From NCBI GenBank assembly GCA_016744655.1, contig JADGDY010000003.1, positions 1 through 64,000 of the forward strand: DNA of 64,000 nt. The letters are read 5' to 3'. A program made the translations under genes and the position numbers. Each line of letters begins with the position of its first letter. Position 1 is the stretch's first letter. Source of the stretch: Bacteroidales bacterium. GTDB lineage: Bacteria > Bacteroidota > Bacteroidia > Bacteroidales > UBA12170. The notes under the pieces are model-generated. The model ran no database searches. It was not told the DNA's origin and was given only the letters and a program-made list of their open reading frames with translations. Positions 26,026 through 34,040 of this stretch are shown one piece after another.

Positions 26026-27366
26026 TTACTCTACAGCTTCTCCAATAAGAGTAGCAGCAGTACAATCCAGAACTTTTACCATAGCGTAATCTCCTGGTTT
26101 AAAATCCTTTCTTGGAAATACGATCATTTTATTCTGACTGTTTCTCCCGGCCAATTGCTCGTCAGACTTTTTGGAAACTTTTTCCACTAAAACTTCGAAT
26201 GTTTTACCCACATCTTTCTGGTTGAGCTCCATAGCAGACTTTTGTTGTTGCTCAATAATCTCTTGCAATCTTCTACTTTTAACATCCTCTGGCACATCAT
26301 CCTCAAATTTCTTGGCAGCAATGGTATCTGGTCTTTCAGAATACTTAAACATAAAAGCATAATCGTAGGCTACCCAATCCATTAAACTCAAAGTTTCTTT
26401 ATGATCCTCCTCTGTTTCTGAACAAAAACCTGCAATGATATCAGTAGACAAACCTACATCAGGGATATGTTTTTTGATGGTCTCAATACGTTCCATATAC
26501 CATTCTCTGGTATACTTTCGGTGCATCTTTTTCAATACTGCAGAACTACCTGATTGAACAGGAAGATGAATATAATTACAAATATTATGGTGGGTTGCTA
26601 TCGTTTTAATTAAATCGTCAGAAATATCCTTAGGATGAGATGTTGCAAAACGCACACGCAACTGTGGCGACACTTCGGAAACCATTCTTAGTAGATCATG
26701 GAATGCTACTTTTTCTTCTTCTGAATCCCATTTATATGAATTCACATTTTGACCTAAAAGAGTGACCTCTTTATATCCTTTAGCAAATAATTCTTTGGCT
26801 TCTTCAACAATAGTTTGAGGATCGCGACTACGTTCTTTTCCTCTAGTAAATGGAACTACACAGTAAGTACACCAGTTCTGACAACCTCTCATGATACTAA
26901 TAAATGCCGAAATTCCATTATCCCCATAACGCACTGGTTCAATCTCAGCATAAGTTTCTTCTTCACTAAGTAGTACGTTAATAGCTTTACGACCAGTTTC
27001 TACCGTTTTAATCATGCCTGGCAACTCACGATAAGCATCTGGACCTACAATTAAGTCAACAAATTCTTGTTCCTCAATAAGCTTTTCCTTTAATCGTTCA
27101 GCCATACATCCTAAAATACCTACAGTAAGATTCGGATTGCGTTTTTTCATCTTTTTAATCTCAAATAAGCGCTTCCTTACTCTTTGCTCGGCATTATCTC
27201 GAATAGAACAGGTATTAATAAATATCACATCGGCTTCCTCGGGGTTGTCATTCTGTTCGTATCCAATCCCTTTCATGATGGAACCTACAATTTCACTATC
27301 AGACACATTCATCTGACATCCATAGGTTTCTATATATAGTTTTTTTGTAATGGGTTTTAAGTCCAT
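26026..27366 (-). CDS. miaB: tRNA-2-methylthio-N6-dimethylallyladenosine synthase
   Basis: The 446-residue radical SAM methylthiotransferase modifies A37 of tRNAs that read UNN codons. The N-terminal UPF0004 domain supplies three cluster Cys (ETYGCQMN, NTCSIRDNA, LGCMAERL). The radical SAM site is RGCQNWCTYC, and a C-terminal TRAM domain is present (about 380-445). Length and motifs are those of MiaB rather than RimO or MtaB. The promoter probably lies at 27561-27568, divergent from topA. Confidence 0.97.
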   Translation of the reverse strand: MDLKPITKKLYIETYGCQMNVSDSEIVGSIMKGIGYEQNDNPEEADVIFINTCSIRDNAEQRVRKRLFEIKKMKKRNPNLTVGILGCMAERLKEKLIEEQEFVDLIVGPDAYRELPGMIKTVETGRKAINVLLSEEETYAEIEPVRYGDNGISAFISIMRGCQNWCTYCVVPFTRGKERSRDPQTIVEEAKELFAKGYKEVTLLGQNVNSYKWDSEEEKVAFHDLLRMVSEVSPQLRVRFATSHPKDISDDLIKTIATHHNICNYIHLPVQSGSSAVLKKMHRKYTREWYMERIETIKKHIPDVGLSTDIIAGFCSETEEDHKETLSLMDWVAYDYAFMFKYSERPDTIAAKKFEDDVPEDVKSRRLQEIIEQQQKSAMELNQKDVGKTFEVLVEKVSKKSDEQLAGRNSQNKMIVFPRKDFKPGDYAMVKVLDCTAATLIGEAVE

Positions 27367-27560
27367 AAAGCTTTGTTTTTTAATTATTTAAATATCTCTG
27401 ATCCGTTTCAATTTTAAATTCCGATTAAGAGTTTTAACTACTCTATTACTCGGTATTTTATAGAATCTTTCAGATTTAACGATTGGGAAAAACAAACGAT
27501 TTTTTGTTAAATATTTCTAAATATATGAATATTAGACAGTTAACCTATCCCAATGGGCGG

Positions 27561-27568
27561 CAAAAGTA
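27561..27568 (-). promoter_or_regulatory. -7 box of miaB
   Basis: TACTTTTG followed by C on the minus strand is a strong TAnnTTTGC match. The upstream TTTG is only 14 bases away, so the -33 element is uncertain. Confidence 0.5.
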
Positions 27569-27597
27569 CGTATTTTTTCTTTCAAACGAAGAATACA

Positions 27598-27630
27598 TTT
27601 GGATAAATAAAATATTTATGTGTTACTTTG
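27598..27630 (+). promoter_or_regulatory. Promoter of topA
   Basis: TTTG (27598-27601) and TTACTTTG (27623-27630) are 21 bases apart, one mismatch from TAnnTTTG. Initiation would be near 27637. Confidence 0.5.
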
Positions 27631-27768
27631 CGCCAAATTTCGAAAAAGTAAAACCGTAAACAGTGTTTGTACAAAACGTTTTTTTTCGTTTAGCAAGCAC
27701 TTTAAAGCATTCATTCGCTGATATTTTTTCGTAGTAATTACAACATCTAAAAAGGAGCAGCACAATAT

Positions 27769-30111
27769 ATGGCAAAGAATTTAGTAATTGTGGAGTCACC
27801 TGCCAAGGCAAAAACCATAGAGAAATTCTTAGGTAAGGATTTTATGGTTAAGTCTAGTTTTGGTCATGTGATGGACCTGGCAAAGAAGGATTTCGGAGTA
27901 GATATTAAAAACGGGTTTATACCTAATTATGAAGTATCTGCTGATAAGAAGAAATTGGTGACAGAGTTGAAGAAGGATGCAAAAGCCGCTGATATGGTAT
28001 GGTTAGCTTCGGATGAGGATCGCGAAGGGGAAGCCATAGCTTGGCATCTATTTAATGCACTAAAACTCGATAAAGAAAAAACGCGCCGCATCGTTTTTCA
28101 CGAGATTACAAAAACTGCAATTTTAAATGCCATCGATAATCCAAGAGATATTGATGAACATTTAGTTAATGCACAACAAGCGAGAAGAGTATTAGATCGC
28201 TTAGTTGGTTATGAAATATCTCCGGTATTATGGAGAAAAGTAAAACCTTCTCTTTCTGCTGGTCGTGTACAGTCTGTGGCTGTAAGATTAATTGTAGAAA
28301 AAGAAAATGATATCAAGGCTTTTGTACCTGTTTCTGCTTACAGAGTAATGGCAAAGTTCTTAATTGATGGTTCAGGAACTGTTTTAGAAGCTGAATTACC
28401 AAAAAGGTTTGCCACAAGAGAAGAAGCAAAAGCATTTTTAGAAAACTGCTTAGTTTCTACTTACAAAGTAGACGCAGTGGAGAAAAGACCTGGAAAAAGA
28501 TCTCCAGCTCCTCCATTTACAACTTCTACCCTTCAGCAAGAAGCCAGTAGAAAAATGGGGTATGGTGTGAGTAAAACCATGGTAGTAGCTCAGCAATTAT
28601 ATGAAGCAGGGTATATTACTTATATGAGAACTGACTCTGTAAACCTAAGTAATTTAGCTATTGGAAAAGCCAAAGAGGTGATTACTGAAAACTACGGAGC
28701 TGATTATAGTAAAACCAGAAGTTTCACCTCAAAAATTAAAGGTGCTCAAGAGGCTCACGAAGCCATTAGACCTACCTATTTAGAGAACAAAACTATTAAA
28801 GGTGACAATAGCCAGCAGAAACTTTATGAGTTGATTTGGAAACGTACCATTGCTTCTCAAATGGCGGATGCTAAAATTGAAAAGACAACTATTAATATTG
28901 AGATTTCTAAAGCACCTGAGAAAATGAGAGCTCAAGGTGAAGTCATTACTTTTGAGGGATTCTTGAAAGTATATATGGAATCGAGAGATGAGGATAATGA
29001 TAGCGAAACTAAAGGCATGTTGCCTCCATTGAAAAATGGTCAGCCTTTGGATTTAGATTGCATGTTGGCTACTGAAAAATATACCAAACACGCACCTCGT
29101 TATTCTGAAGCCAGCTTGGTAAAGAAGTTAGAGGAACAAGGTATTGGACGTCCGTCTACTTATGCTCCAACCATTAGCACTATCCAGAAAAGAGGATATG
29201 TGGTAAAAGATGACAGAGACGGTTTCAATCGCGATTTCAACGAGCTCAGATTGAGTGGAAACGAAATTACAGAAGCGGTTAAATCTGAAGTTTACGGTGC
29301 AGTAAAGAATAAATTACTGCCTACAGATATTGGTACTTTAGTTAACAAATTCCTCTCCGAACACTTTACAGAAATACTTGATTATCAGTTCACAGCTAAA
29401 GTAGAGAAAGAATTTGACTCCATAGCCGATGGAAAAACACAATGGAATAAAATGATTGGTGATTTCTATCAACCATTTAAAAACCAAGTGGACCATACCA
29501 TTGAAAATGCTGAGCGTGAAAAAGGTGAAAGATTATTAGGCATAGATCCTAAGTCTGAAAAGAACGTTTATGCTCGTATTGGAAGATTTGGACCTATGGT
29601 TCAGATTGGTGAAGCTGAGGATGAAGAAAAACCTCGTTTTGCTAGCTTGAAAAAAGGACAAAGTATTACTGAGATCAATTTAGAGGAGGCTTTAGAACTT
29701 TTCAAATTCCCAATAAAAGTTGGAGAAATAGATGGGAAAGTCGTAAATGTTGCCATTGGTCGTTTTGGTCCTTATGTGAGCCACAATAAAGTATTTGCTT
29801 CTATTCCAAAAGGCGAAGATCCAGCTGGTGTTGATTATGACAGAGCGGTTGAGTTACTCGAGGAAAAGAAAAAGAAAGATGCTGAGAAATTCATTAAAGG
29901 CTTCGATGAAGAACCTGAATTAACAGTATTAAAAGGCCGTTGGGGTCCCTATATCAAATACAAAAAAGGTAATTACAAAATTGCCAAACCAACTGGTTTT
30001 AAAGACAAAGAAAAATTAGCTGAAGCCTATATGGAAAAAGCAAAAAATTTAACTTTAGAAGAATGCCAAAAGTTGGTGAAAGAACAAGATAAGACGAAGA
30101 AGAAGAAATAA
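27769..30111 (+). CDS. topA: DNA topoisomerase I
   Basis: The 780-residue type IA topoisomerase relaxes negative supercoils. The TOPRIM domain opens the protein (NLVIVESPAKAKTIEKFLG, then SDEDREGEAIAWHL with the metal Asp residues). The active Tyr lies in GYITYMRTDSVNLS. The C-terminus lacks Cys4 zinc fingers and instead carries three repeats with GRFGPMV, GRFGPYV and GRWGPYI, the zinc-free tail usual in Bacteroidetes. The last residues are Lys-rich. A strong terminator follows at 30131-30174. Confidence 0.98.
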   Translation: MAKNLVIVESPAKAKTIEKFLGKDFMVKSSFGHVMDLAKKDFGVDIKNGFIPNYEVSADKKKLVTELKKDAKAADMVWLASDEDREGEAIAWHLFNALKLDKEKTRRIVFHEITKTAILNAIDNPRDIDEHLVNAQQARRVLDRLVGYEISPVLWRKVKPSLSAGRVQSVAVRLIVEKENDIKAFVPVSAYRVMAKFLIDGSGTVLEAELPKRFATREEAKAFLENCLVSTYKVDAVEKRPGKRSPAPPFTTSTLQQEASRKMGYGVSKTMVVAQQLYEAGYITYMRTDSVNLSNLAIGKAKEVITENYGADYSKTRSFTSKIKGAQEAHEAIRPTYLENKTIKGDNSQQKLYELIWKRTIASQMADAKIEKTTINIEISKAPEKMRAQGEVITFEGFLKVYMESRDEDNDSETKGMLPPLKNGQPLDLDCMLATEKYTKHAPRYSEASLVKKLEEQGIGRPSTYAPTISTIQKRGYVVKDDRDGFNRDFNELRLSGNEITEAVKSEVYGAVKNKLLPTDIGTLVNKFLSEHFTEILDYQFTAKVEKEFDSIADGKTQWNKMIGDFYQPFKNQVDHTIENAEREKGERLLGIDPKSEKNVYARIGRFGPMVQIGEAEDEEKPRFASLKKGQSITEINLEEALELFKFPIKVGEIDGKVVNVAIGRFGPYVSHNKVFASIPKGEDPAGVDYDRAVELLEEKKKKDAEKFIKGFDEEPELTVLKGRWGPYIKYKKGNYKIAKPTGFKDKEKLAEAYMEKAKNLTLEECQKLVKEQDKTKKKK

Positions 30112-30130
30112 CGATTCTTTAGTCTGAATT

Positions 30131-30174
30131 AAAAAACGTCAAAAACAGCGTAAGCAGGTCTTTGACGTTTTTTT
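30131..30174 (+). terminator. Terminator of topA
   Basis: AACGTCAAA (30135-30143) pairs with TTTGACGTT (30161-30169), and the stem is flanked by an A run before and seven T after. Confidence 0.85.
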
Positions 30175-30191
30175 ATATTTGCACTAAACTC

Positions 30192-30343
30192 ATTAGAGTC
30201 TGCCTATAAACTAATGTGTTTGATTCAGAAAGTTCGAATTCGAGGCTTGTGAATTACTGAATAACAATAATTTTACATTTGTAAATGTTTGTTTTCAGTG
30301 CAAGCGTAACGAAGAAGTCGGACTTTATGGGCAAACATTAATT
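30192..30343. repeat. MITE-like 152-bp repeat, copy 1
   Basis: It begins ATTAGAGTCTGCCTATAAAC and ends with the imperfect inverse of that sequence (…CTTTATGGGCAAACATTAAT). It shares length, ends and internal blocks (GTGTTTGA, AAAGTTC, GGCxTGTGAA) with 43862-44013. No reading frame is inside. It ends 20 bases before the glycosyltransferase ATG and contains a TACATTTG box (30274-30281) that could serve that gene. Confidence 0.75.
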
Positions 30344-30363
30344 ATTACATTTTGAATAAAACT

Positions 30364-31254
30364 ATGCTCCAAAAAATCAGCAAATTTAGTCGTGAATTAG
30401 ATTTCAGTCCAGCCTTTTCACTTATTATCCCTTCGTGGAATAATATAGATTACCTAAAGCTGTGTGTAAATAGTATTCGAAAGAATAGTGATTTGAAGCA
30501 TCAGATCATTATTATTTTAAATGAAGCCAATGATGGTAGTTTGGAATGGGTAAAAGCTCAAGATGACTTGGATTATATTTATGCGGAGGAGAATATTGGG
30601 ATTTGCTACGGACTCAATATCACTCGTCAACTCATTAAGTCGGAGTATATACTTTATGCCAACGACGATATGTACCTACTTCCTCATTGGGATGCTCATT
30701 TAATGGAGGAGGTTAACAAAATAGGTCATTCTGAATTTATGCTATCCTCCACTATGATTGAGCCTTTTGACACTGGTAACAAATCGGTAATTGTAGCACC
30801 CTTTGGGGAGAGTTTAGAAGAGTTTAAAGAGCAGGAGTTATTAGATAGCTTTGAGAGCTTAGAGAAGCCTGATTGGAAAGGCAGCACTTGGCCTCCAAAT
30901 CTCATGCACCGCGACATGTGGGACTTAGTAGGTGGCATGAGCCCCGAATATCATCCAGGCATGTATTCCGATCCCGATTTGAGCAAGAAGTTCTGGGATG
31001 CAGGAGTAAGAGAATTTAAGGGCGTAGCCAAAAGCCGCGTTTATCATTTTGGTAGCAAATCCACTGGCAGAGTCAAGAAAAACAAAGGTGCACATACCTT
31101 TCTAATGAAATGGGGAATGACATCCGGCAGCTTTACCAAGTATTTCTTGCATCGTGGCGAAGATTATAATGGAAAGATTGATGCTCCGGGCTTAAGCTCC
31201 TCTAAAAAGTTTTTGAATAAGTTGAAAGGATTGAAGAGTTTGATGGGTAGTTAA
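30364..31254 (+). CDS. Family 2 glycosyltransferase
   Basis: The protein of about 296 residues has a GT-A fold: FSLIIPSWNNIDYLKLCVNSI at the start, HQIIIILNEANDGS, then NIGICYGLN and a YANDDMYLLPHW (DDM as DxD) metal site. FMLSSTMIEP and GGMSPEYHPG follow. It lacks membrane segments, so it is a soluble or peripheral transferase of the rhamnosyltransferase-like type with unknown acceptor. A TTG at 30352 is in frame, and ATG 30364 is preferred. It stands alone between a MITE-like repeat and an AT-rich region. Confidence 0.87.
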   Translation: MLQKISKFSRELDFSPAFSLIIPSWNNIDYLKLCVNSIRKNSDLKHQIIIILNEANDGSLEWVKAQDDLDYIYAEENIGICYGLNITRQLIKSEYILYANDDMYLLPHWDAHLMEEVNKIGHSEFMLSSTMIEPFDTGNKSVIVAPFGESLEEFKEQELLDSFESLEKPDWKGSTWPPNLMHRDMWDLVGGMSPEYHPGMYSDPDLSKKFWDAGVREFKGVAKSRVYHFGSKSTGRVKKNKGAHTFLMKWGMTSGSFTKYFLHRGEDYNGKIDAPGLSSSKKFLNKLKGLKSLMGS

Positions 31255-31890
31255 TAAAATTTTTGGTTCTTGAACATTAGAACTAGGTATAATTTAACTT
31301 TTCTCTAAATATCTGATATTAACTTGCAGCTACAGCTTTTTTCTAGGGTTTAAATTTCAACAACCAATAATAAAACTTACCGCTATTCACATAATGAATC
31401 TATTCCGAAAATATCAGAATCTAGAATACTTTAAACGAAAAAAAATTAAATTTCATGCTTTACACATCTTACGTAAGCATTAACAAGACTTTTCCAGGAT
31501 AAATTACATTACATATACACTTTAAATTTAGCATAAAAACAATACTCAATATGTTAAATTTAATATTTATAATGTTTTTTAAATACTGTTATACAATTAT
31601 TTATATTATTTCCACGCTATAATAAAAACTGGGCCTTAGAGTTGTTATTCAATTAACATACCTTGAAACAGCACTACATTTTTACACTTATATATTTTTT
31701 ATTTTTGTTAAAGGTGTTTTTTATATTATTATATTTGAAAAGTTAGATTAATATCTTCTAAAAGAATGCTTTTTTAATATTTGTAGAATATATTACCCTA
31801 AGATCTTAATATTAACAGACATCTAAACAAATAATTATAGGCTAGAGCCTAATAAGTATTCACAAATAATATAAATAAAGAAAAAAAATT
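31255..31890. other. Very AT-rich intergenic region
   Basis: About 636 bases with no supported gene. The only signal is a TATATTTG box at 31730-31737 with TTTTTG 22 bases upstream, a possible promoter of the beta-trefoil-like gene with a leader of about 150 bases. The composition suggests acquired or decayed DNA. Confidence 0.55.
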
Positions 31891-32331
31891 ATGTCAAATT
31901 CAATTCGAATCCCAGAGATCAAACTTGAACTTCATGAAGGTGATGTTATCTATTTAAAGAATGCAAACAATGGAAAATATATAACTGTGAAGGAAGATGA
32001 AAACATTCAAGCCTCAGTAACAGTACCTGATAAATATTGCAAACACACTGTCGTCATTCATAATGACCTAACAATCTCTCTACGTGCCGATAACAACAAG
32101 TACTGGAGCAGGATTGGTGATACAAACATCAAAGCTTCAAAAGTAATTCCCGATCAATATTCTAAATTCAAGGTTATGCAGCTTTGTAATATAGATGATA
32201 ACACCTACATGGCTCTACAAGCAGACACAGACAAGTGGCTTAGTAGAATGGGACATGCAAATATTGCGGCTTCTAAAGACGGTATTGACCAATTTTGCGA
32301 GATTCTTGTTGAAGTTTTTGCACCTAAATAA
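31891..32331 (+). CDS. Three-repeat beta-trefoil (fascin-like) protein
   Basis: The 146-residue protein has three similar units of about 42-46 residues: NGKYITVKEDENIQASVTVP, then NKYWSRIGDTNIKAS and DKWLSRMGHANIAAS. Each unit carries the L-x-A-D-x-x-K-Y-W/L-S-R core of fascin/agglutinin-type beta-trefoils. No signal peptide, lipobox or membrane helix is visible, so it is cytoplasmic or released by other means. Trefoils of this size bind glycans or proteins. The role is unknown. It is a lone gene in AT-rich DNA, consistent with horizontal gain. Confidence 0.6.
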   Translation: MSNSIRIPEIKLELHEGDVIYLKNANNGKYITVKEDENIQASVTVPDKYCKHTVVIHNDLTISLRADNNKYWSRIGDTNIKASKVIPDQYSKFKVMQLCNIDDNTYMALQADTDKWLSRMGHANIAASKDGIDQFCEILVEVFAPK

Positions 32332-32352
32332 ACTATTATAACTTAACAGCTT

Positions 32353-32400
32353 AGTCTATTAACAAAACAGCCAAATATGTTGTCAAATAGACTGGCTGTT
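32353..32400 (+). other. Interleaved stems (possible pseudoknot) after the trefoil gene
   Basis: AGTCTATT (32353-32360) pairs with AATAGACT (32386-32393), and AACAGCCA (32366-32373) pairs with TGGCTGTT (32393-32400). The pairs interleave, giving an H-type pseudoknot or two mutually exclusive hairpins. No T run follows. It begins 21 bases after the stop codon. Confidence 0.5.
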
Positions 32401-32541
32401 CATCTAAATAAACACCTATAACAGGAAATGACAATTAATATTTAATTATCTATTATTTCCCAATTACATAGACGGTTTATATGAAATAATTTTAGAATAT
32501 CTTTCTCCGATATACACATAAAGACATATTAATGATTGCAA

Positions 32542-32571
32542 AAAGCCTCATCAAACAAATGATGAGGCTTT
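32542..32571 (-). terminator. Terminator of the ferritin-like gene
   Basis: A perfect 12-bp stem (32542-32553 with 32560-32571) with a 6-base loop is followed on the minus strand by more T. It lies 20 bases beyond the gene's stop. Confidence 0.85.
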
Positions 32572-32591
32572 AATATCTTTATAGAGCGATT

Positions 32592-33047
32592 CTAGTTTTC
32601 TCTTAACACATACTCATCATACTCTAATTCGAAACGAAGTTTATGCTTGGCTTCTTCTTGTGCGAGGCCATTGAAAATCTTAGCCATTTCTTCATTAGGA
32701 GCTCTTTCAGCTAATTTTAAATATAATCTATAAGCTGCCTTTTCTCTTTTCATGGCTAAAGTTAAAGCATCTGAATAGCTCATGTCTTCATTGGTATCTG
32801 CACGAACTACAAAATCAGCAATTTTTAAGTCCATCACTTTTTCCACTGGCATATCGTATAAACCTTTTTCCTTGATACTTGTCAAACGAGCTTTATGGCC
32901 CATTTCTTCTTTAGCAAAATCTTCGAAGGTTTCTTTCATGGTTTTTTCATCAAACTTAGCCGCAAGTTTAATATAGAAATCAACAGCAACCTGCTCATTA
33001 TTAATAGCAAAGTCTAATATTTCTTCAATAGAACTAAAATCTTTCAT
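32592..33047 (-). CDS. Ferritin-like diiron (rubrerythrin-type) protein
   Basis: The protein of about 151 residues forms a four-helix bundle with two E-x-x-H diiron signatures (KEEMGHK and QEEAKHK) and single Glu ligands earlier in each half (NNEQVAVDFY and KREKAAYRLY). It is the rubrerythrin domain without a C-terminal rubredoxin, so it probably serves in peroxide defence or iron handling with an external electron donor. The frame opens at 33074, and MKDFSSIEE at 33047 is chosen because family members start there. The -7 box may be at 33160-33167. Confidence 0.9.
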   Translation of the reverse strand: MKDFSSIEEILDFAINNEQVAVDFYIKLAAKFDEKTMKETFEDFAKEEMGHKARLTSIKEKGLYDMPVEKVMDLKIADFVVRADTNEDMSYSDALTLAMKREKAAYRLYLKLAERAPNEEMAKIFNGLAQEEAKHKLRFELEYDEYVLREN

Positions 33048-33159
33048 ATGTTTATCATTTAATAATTTTGTCATATGCAGCTCACAGGAAGTCCTCTATT
33101 CATTTCAATATATGAAAGGGGTTCTTGCTCGATTCATATTTCTGTTTAAAGTGTTGCAT

Positions 33160-33167
33160 CAAAGATA
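33160..33167 (-). promoter_or_regulatory. Possible -7 box of the ferritin-like gene
   Basis: TATCTTTG on the minus strand matches TAnnTTTG. No TTTG is at the right upstream spacing. Confidence 0.35.
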
Positions 33168-33349
33168 GGAAATCCTCTCTGTTTATTCGGTGGATTATAT
33201 AGAAATTCAGAATTTTACGCAAAGACTGGGGAAATATCTAAATATAAAGTTATTTTCACTAATTGAAGGTATCTAACTCCTAATGAAAAGGGAGTTCAAT
33301 TTATTAAAAAAAGCAAAAATATGAGAGAATAGATTATGATATTCAAATT

Positions 33350-33570
33350 GTGATGGGCTTGTTCTACGATTATACTCAACAACCCAACTTGCCTAAAGAC
33401 CATTACGGGACAAATGATTTCTGGAGTACAGGCATGGATCTTATTGCAGATGTACATTTTTAATAAGCAAATTTTCTTTTCAGATAGGGCTAAGAACAGT
33501 TTATGTTGATGGTTATATCAAGAATCCTCAGAGTGTTCACATTCAGTTTTTATTTGGGGCTTCTATTTAA
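33350..33570 (+). pseudogene. C-terminal remnant of an outer-membrane metallopeptidase-like paralogue
   Basis: Read from 33350 the DNA gives VMGLFYDYTQQPNLP then NDFWSTGMDLIADVHF. A one-base loss follows, and the other frame continues with IGLRTVYVDGYIKNPQ and IQFLFGASI plus stop. The same order ends the intact gene at 39108-41948 (VMGLFYDYSQQPDIP, NDFWSTGIDLTADVHF, GIRTVYVDGYSRN, FQFLFGLSI). All upstream coding sequence is missing. Confidence 0.88.
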
Positions 33571-33720
33571 TAATAATGTTTAATGATTGATTTTTTAATG
33601 GTTAATTATAAATTTCAATAGCCTACATCTTTAAGCAGTATCTGCAACAGGGCAAACTCATCTTTTTTCTTCGTGGTTCTTAGTGAATCCTCTGTGTTCC
33701 TTTGTGGTACAGCTATTACA

Positions 33721-33804
33721 CAAAGTTTCACAAAGGAGACTCAAAGTTTCTCAAAGGAGACTCAAAGTTTCTCAAAGGAGACTCAAAGTTTCTCAAAGGA
33801 GAAT
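33721..33804. repeat. 21-bp tandem repeat, four copies
   Basis: Four units of CAAAGTTTCTCAAAGGAGACT occur head to tail at 33721, 33742, 33763 and 33784, with changes only in the first (C to A context) and last unit. The surrounding 33673-33924 frame merely translates the repeat and is not taken as a gene. Confidence 0.9.
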
Positions 33805-33970
33805 ATTTATATTTTGATAGGAACGTACAACTTTTATCTTATTGATTTTAAAACATTTGGAGATTTTGTATATTTAGATGCGTTTGCCCTGGCATCTGCA
33901 ATGGATAAGACGAGCCTTGCTTAAATCTACCATATCTTATTAGTTAGCTATACTACAGCTCTTAAAATAT

Positions 33971-33994
33971 TTCGGCTCGCCGAAAAAGGCGAGC
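33971..33994. other. Two overlapping GC-rich palindromes
   Basis: TTCGGC/GCCGAA (33971-33984) and GCTCGCC/GGCGAGC (33975-33994, loop of six) overlap and are mutually exclusive. They lie just beyond the stop of the minus-strand lipoprotein, but no T run follows, so a terminator role is uncertain. Confidence 0.5.
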
Positions 33995-34040
33995 AAATTG
34001 TAAAATAGGAAAATGGTCAATGAGTGCTAAATGCACTCAA

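Larger units (their letters stand above)
27367..27768. other. Divergent promoter region miaB/topA
   Basis: About 400 bases with no supported gene. It holds -7 boxes facing both ways (27561-27568 minus, 27623-27630 plus). The leaders would be long (about 190 and 130 bases), but I see no riboswitch or attenuator fold in them. Confidence 0.55.
33048..34040. other. Gene-poor region with decayed sequence and repeats
   Basis: Nearly 1 kb without an intact gene. It contains the ferritin-like promoter, a 35-base block shared with the DNA upstream of 39108, a pseudogene fragment (33350-33570), a 21-bp tandem repeat (33721-33804) and a strong hairpin (33971-33994). Confidence 0.7.

Noticed and set aside
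33721-33804. CRISPR array
   Set aside because: The 21-bp units are contiguous without spacers, and no cas gene is nearby. The Cas4-like gene at 44011 has no array beside it.
33673-33924. 83-codon open frame on the plus strand
   Set aside because: It consists largely of the 21-bp tandem repeat (TQSFSKE units) plus a common intergenic repeat. No promoter or family is seen.
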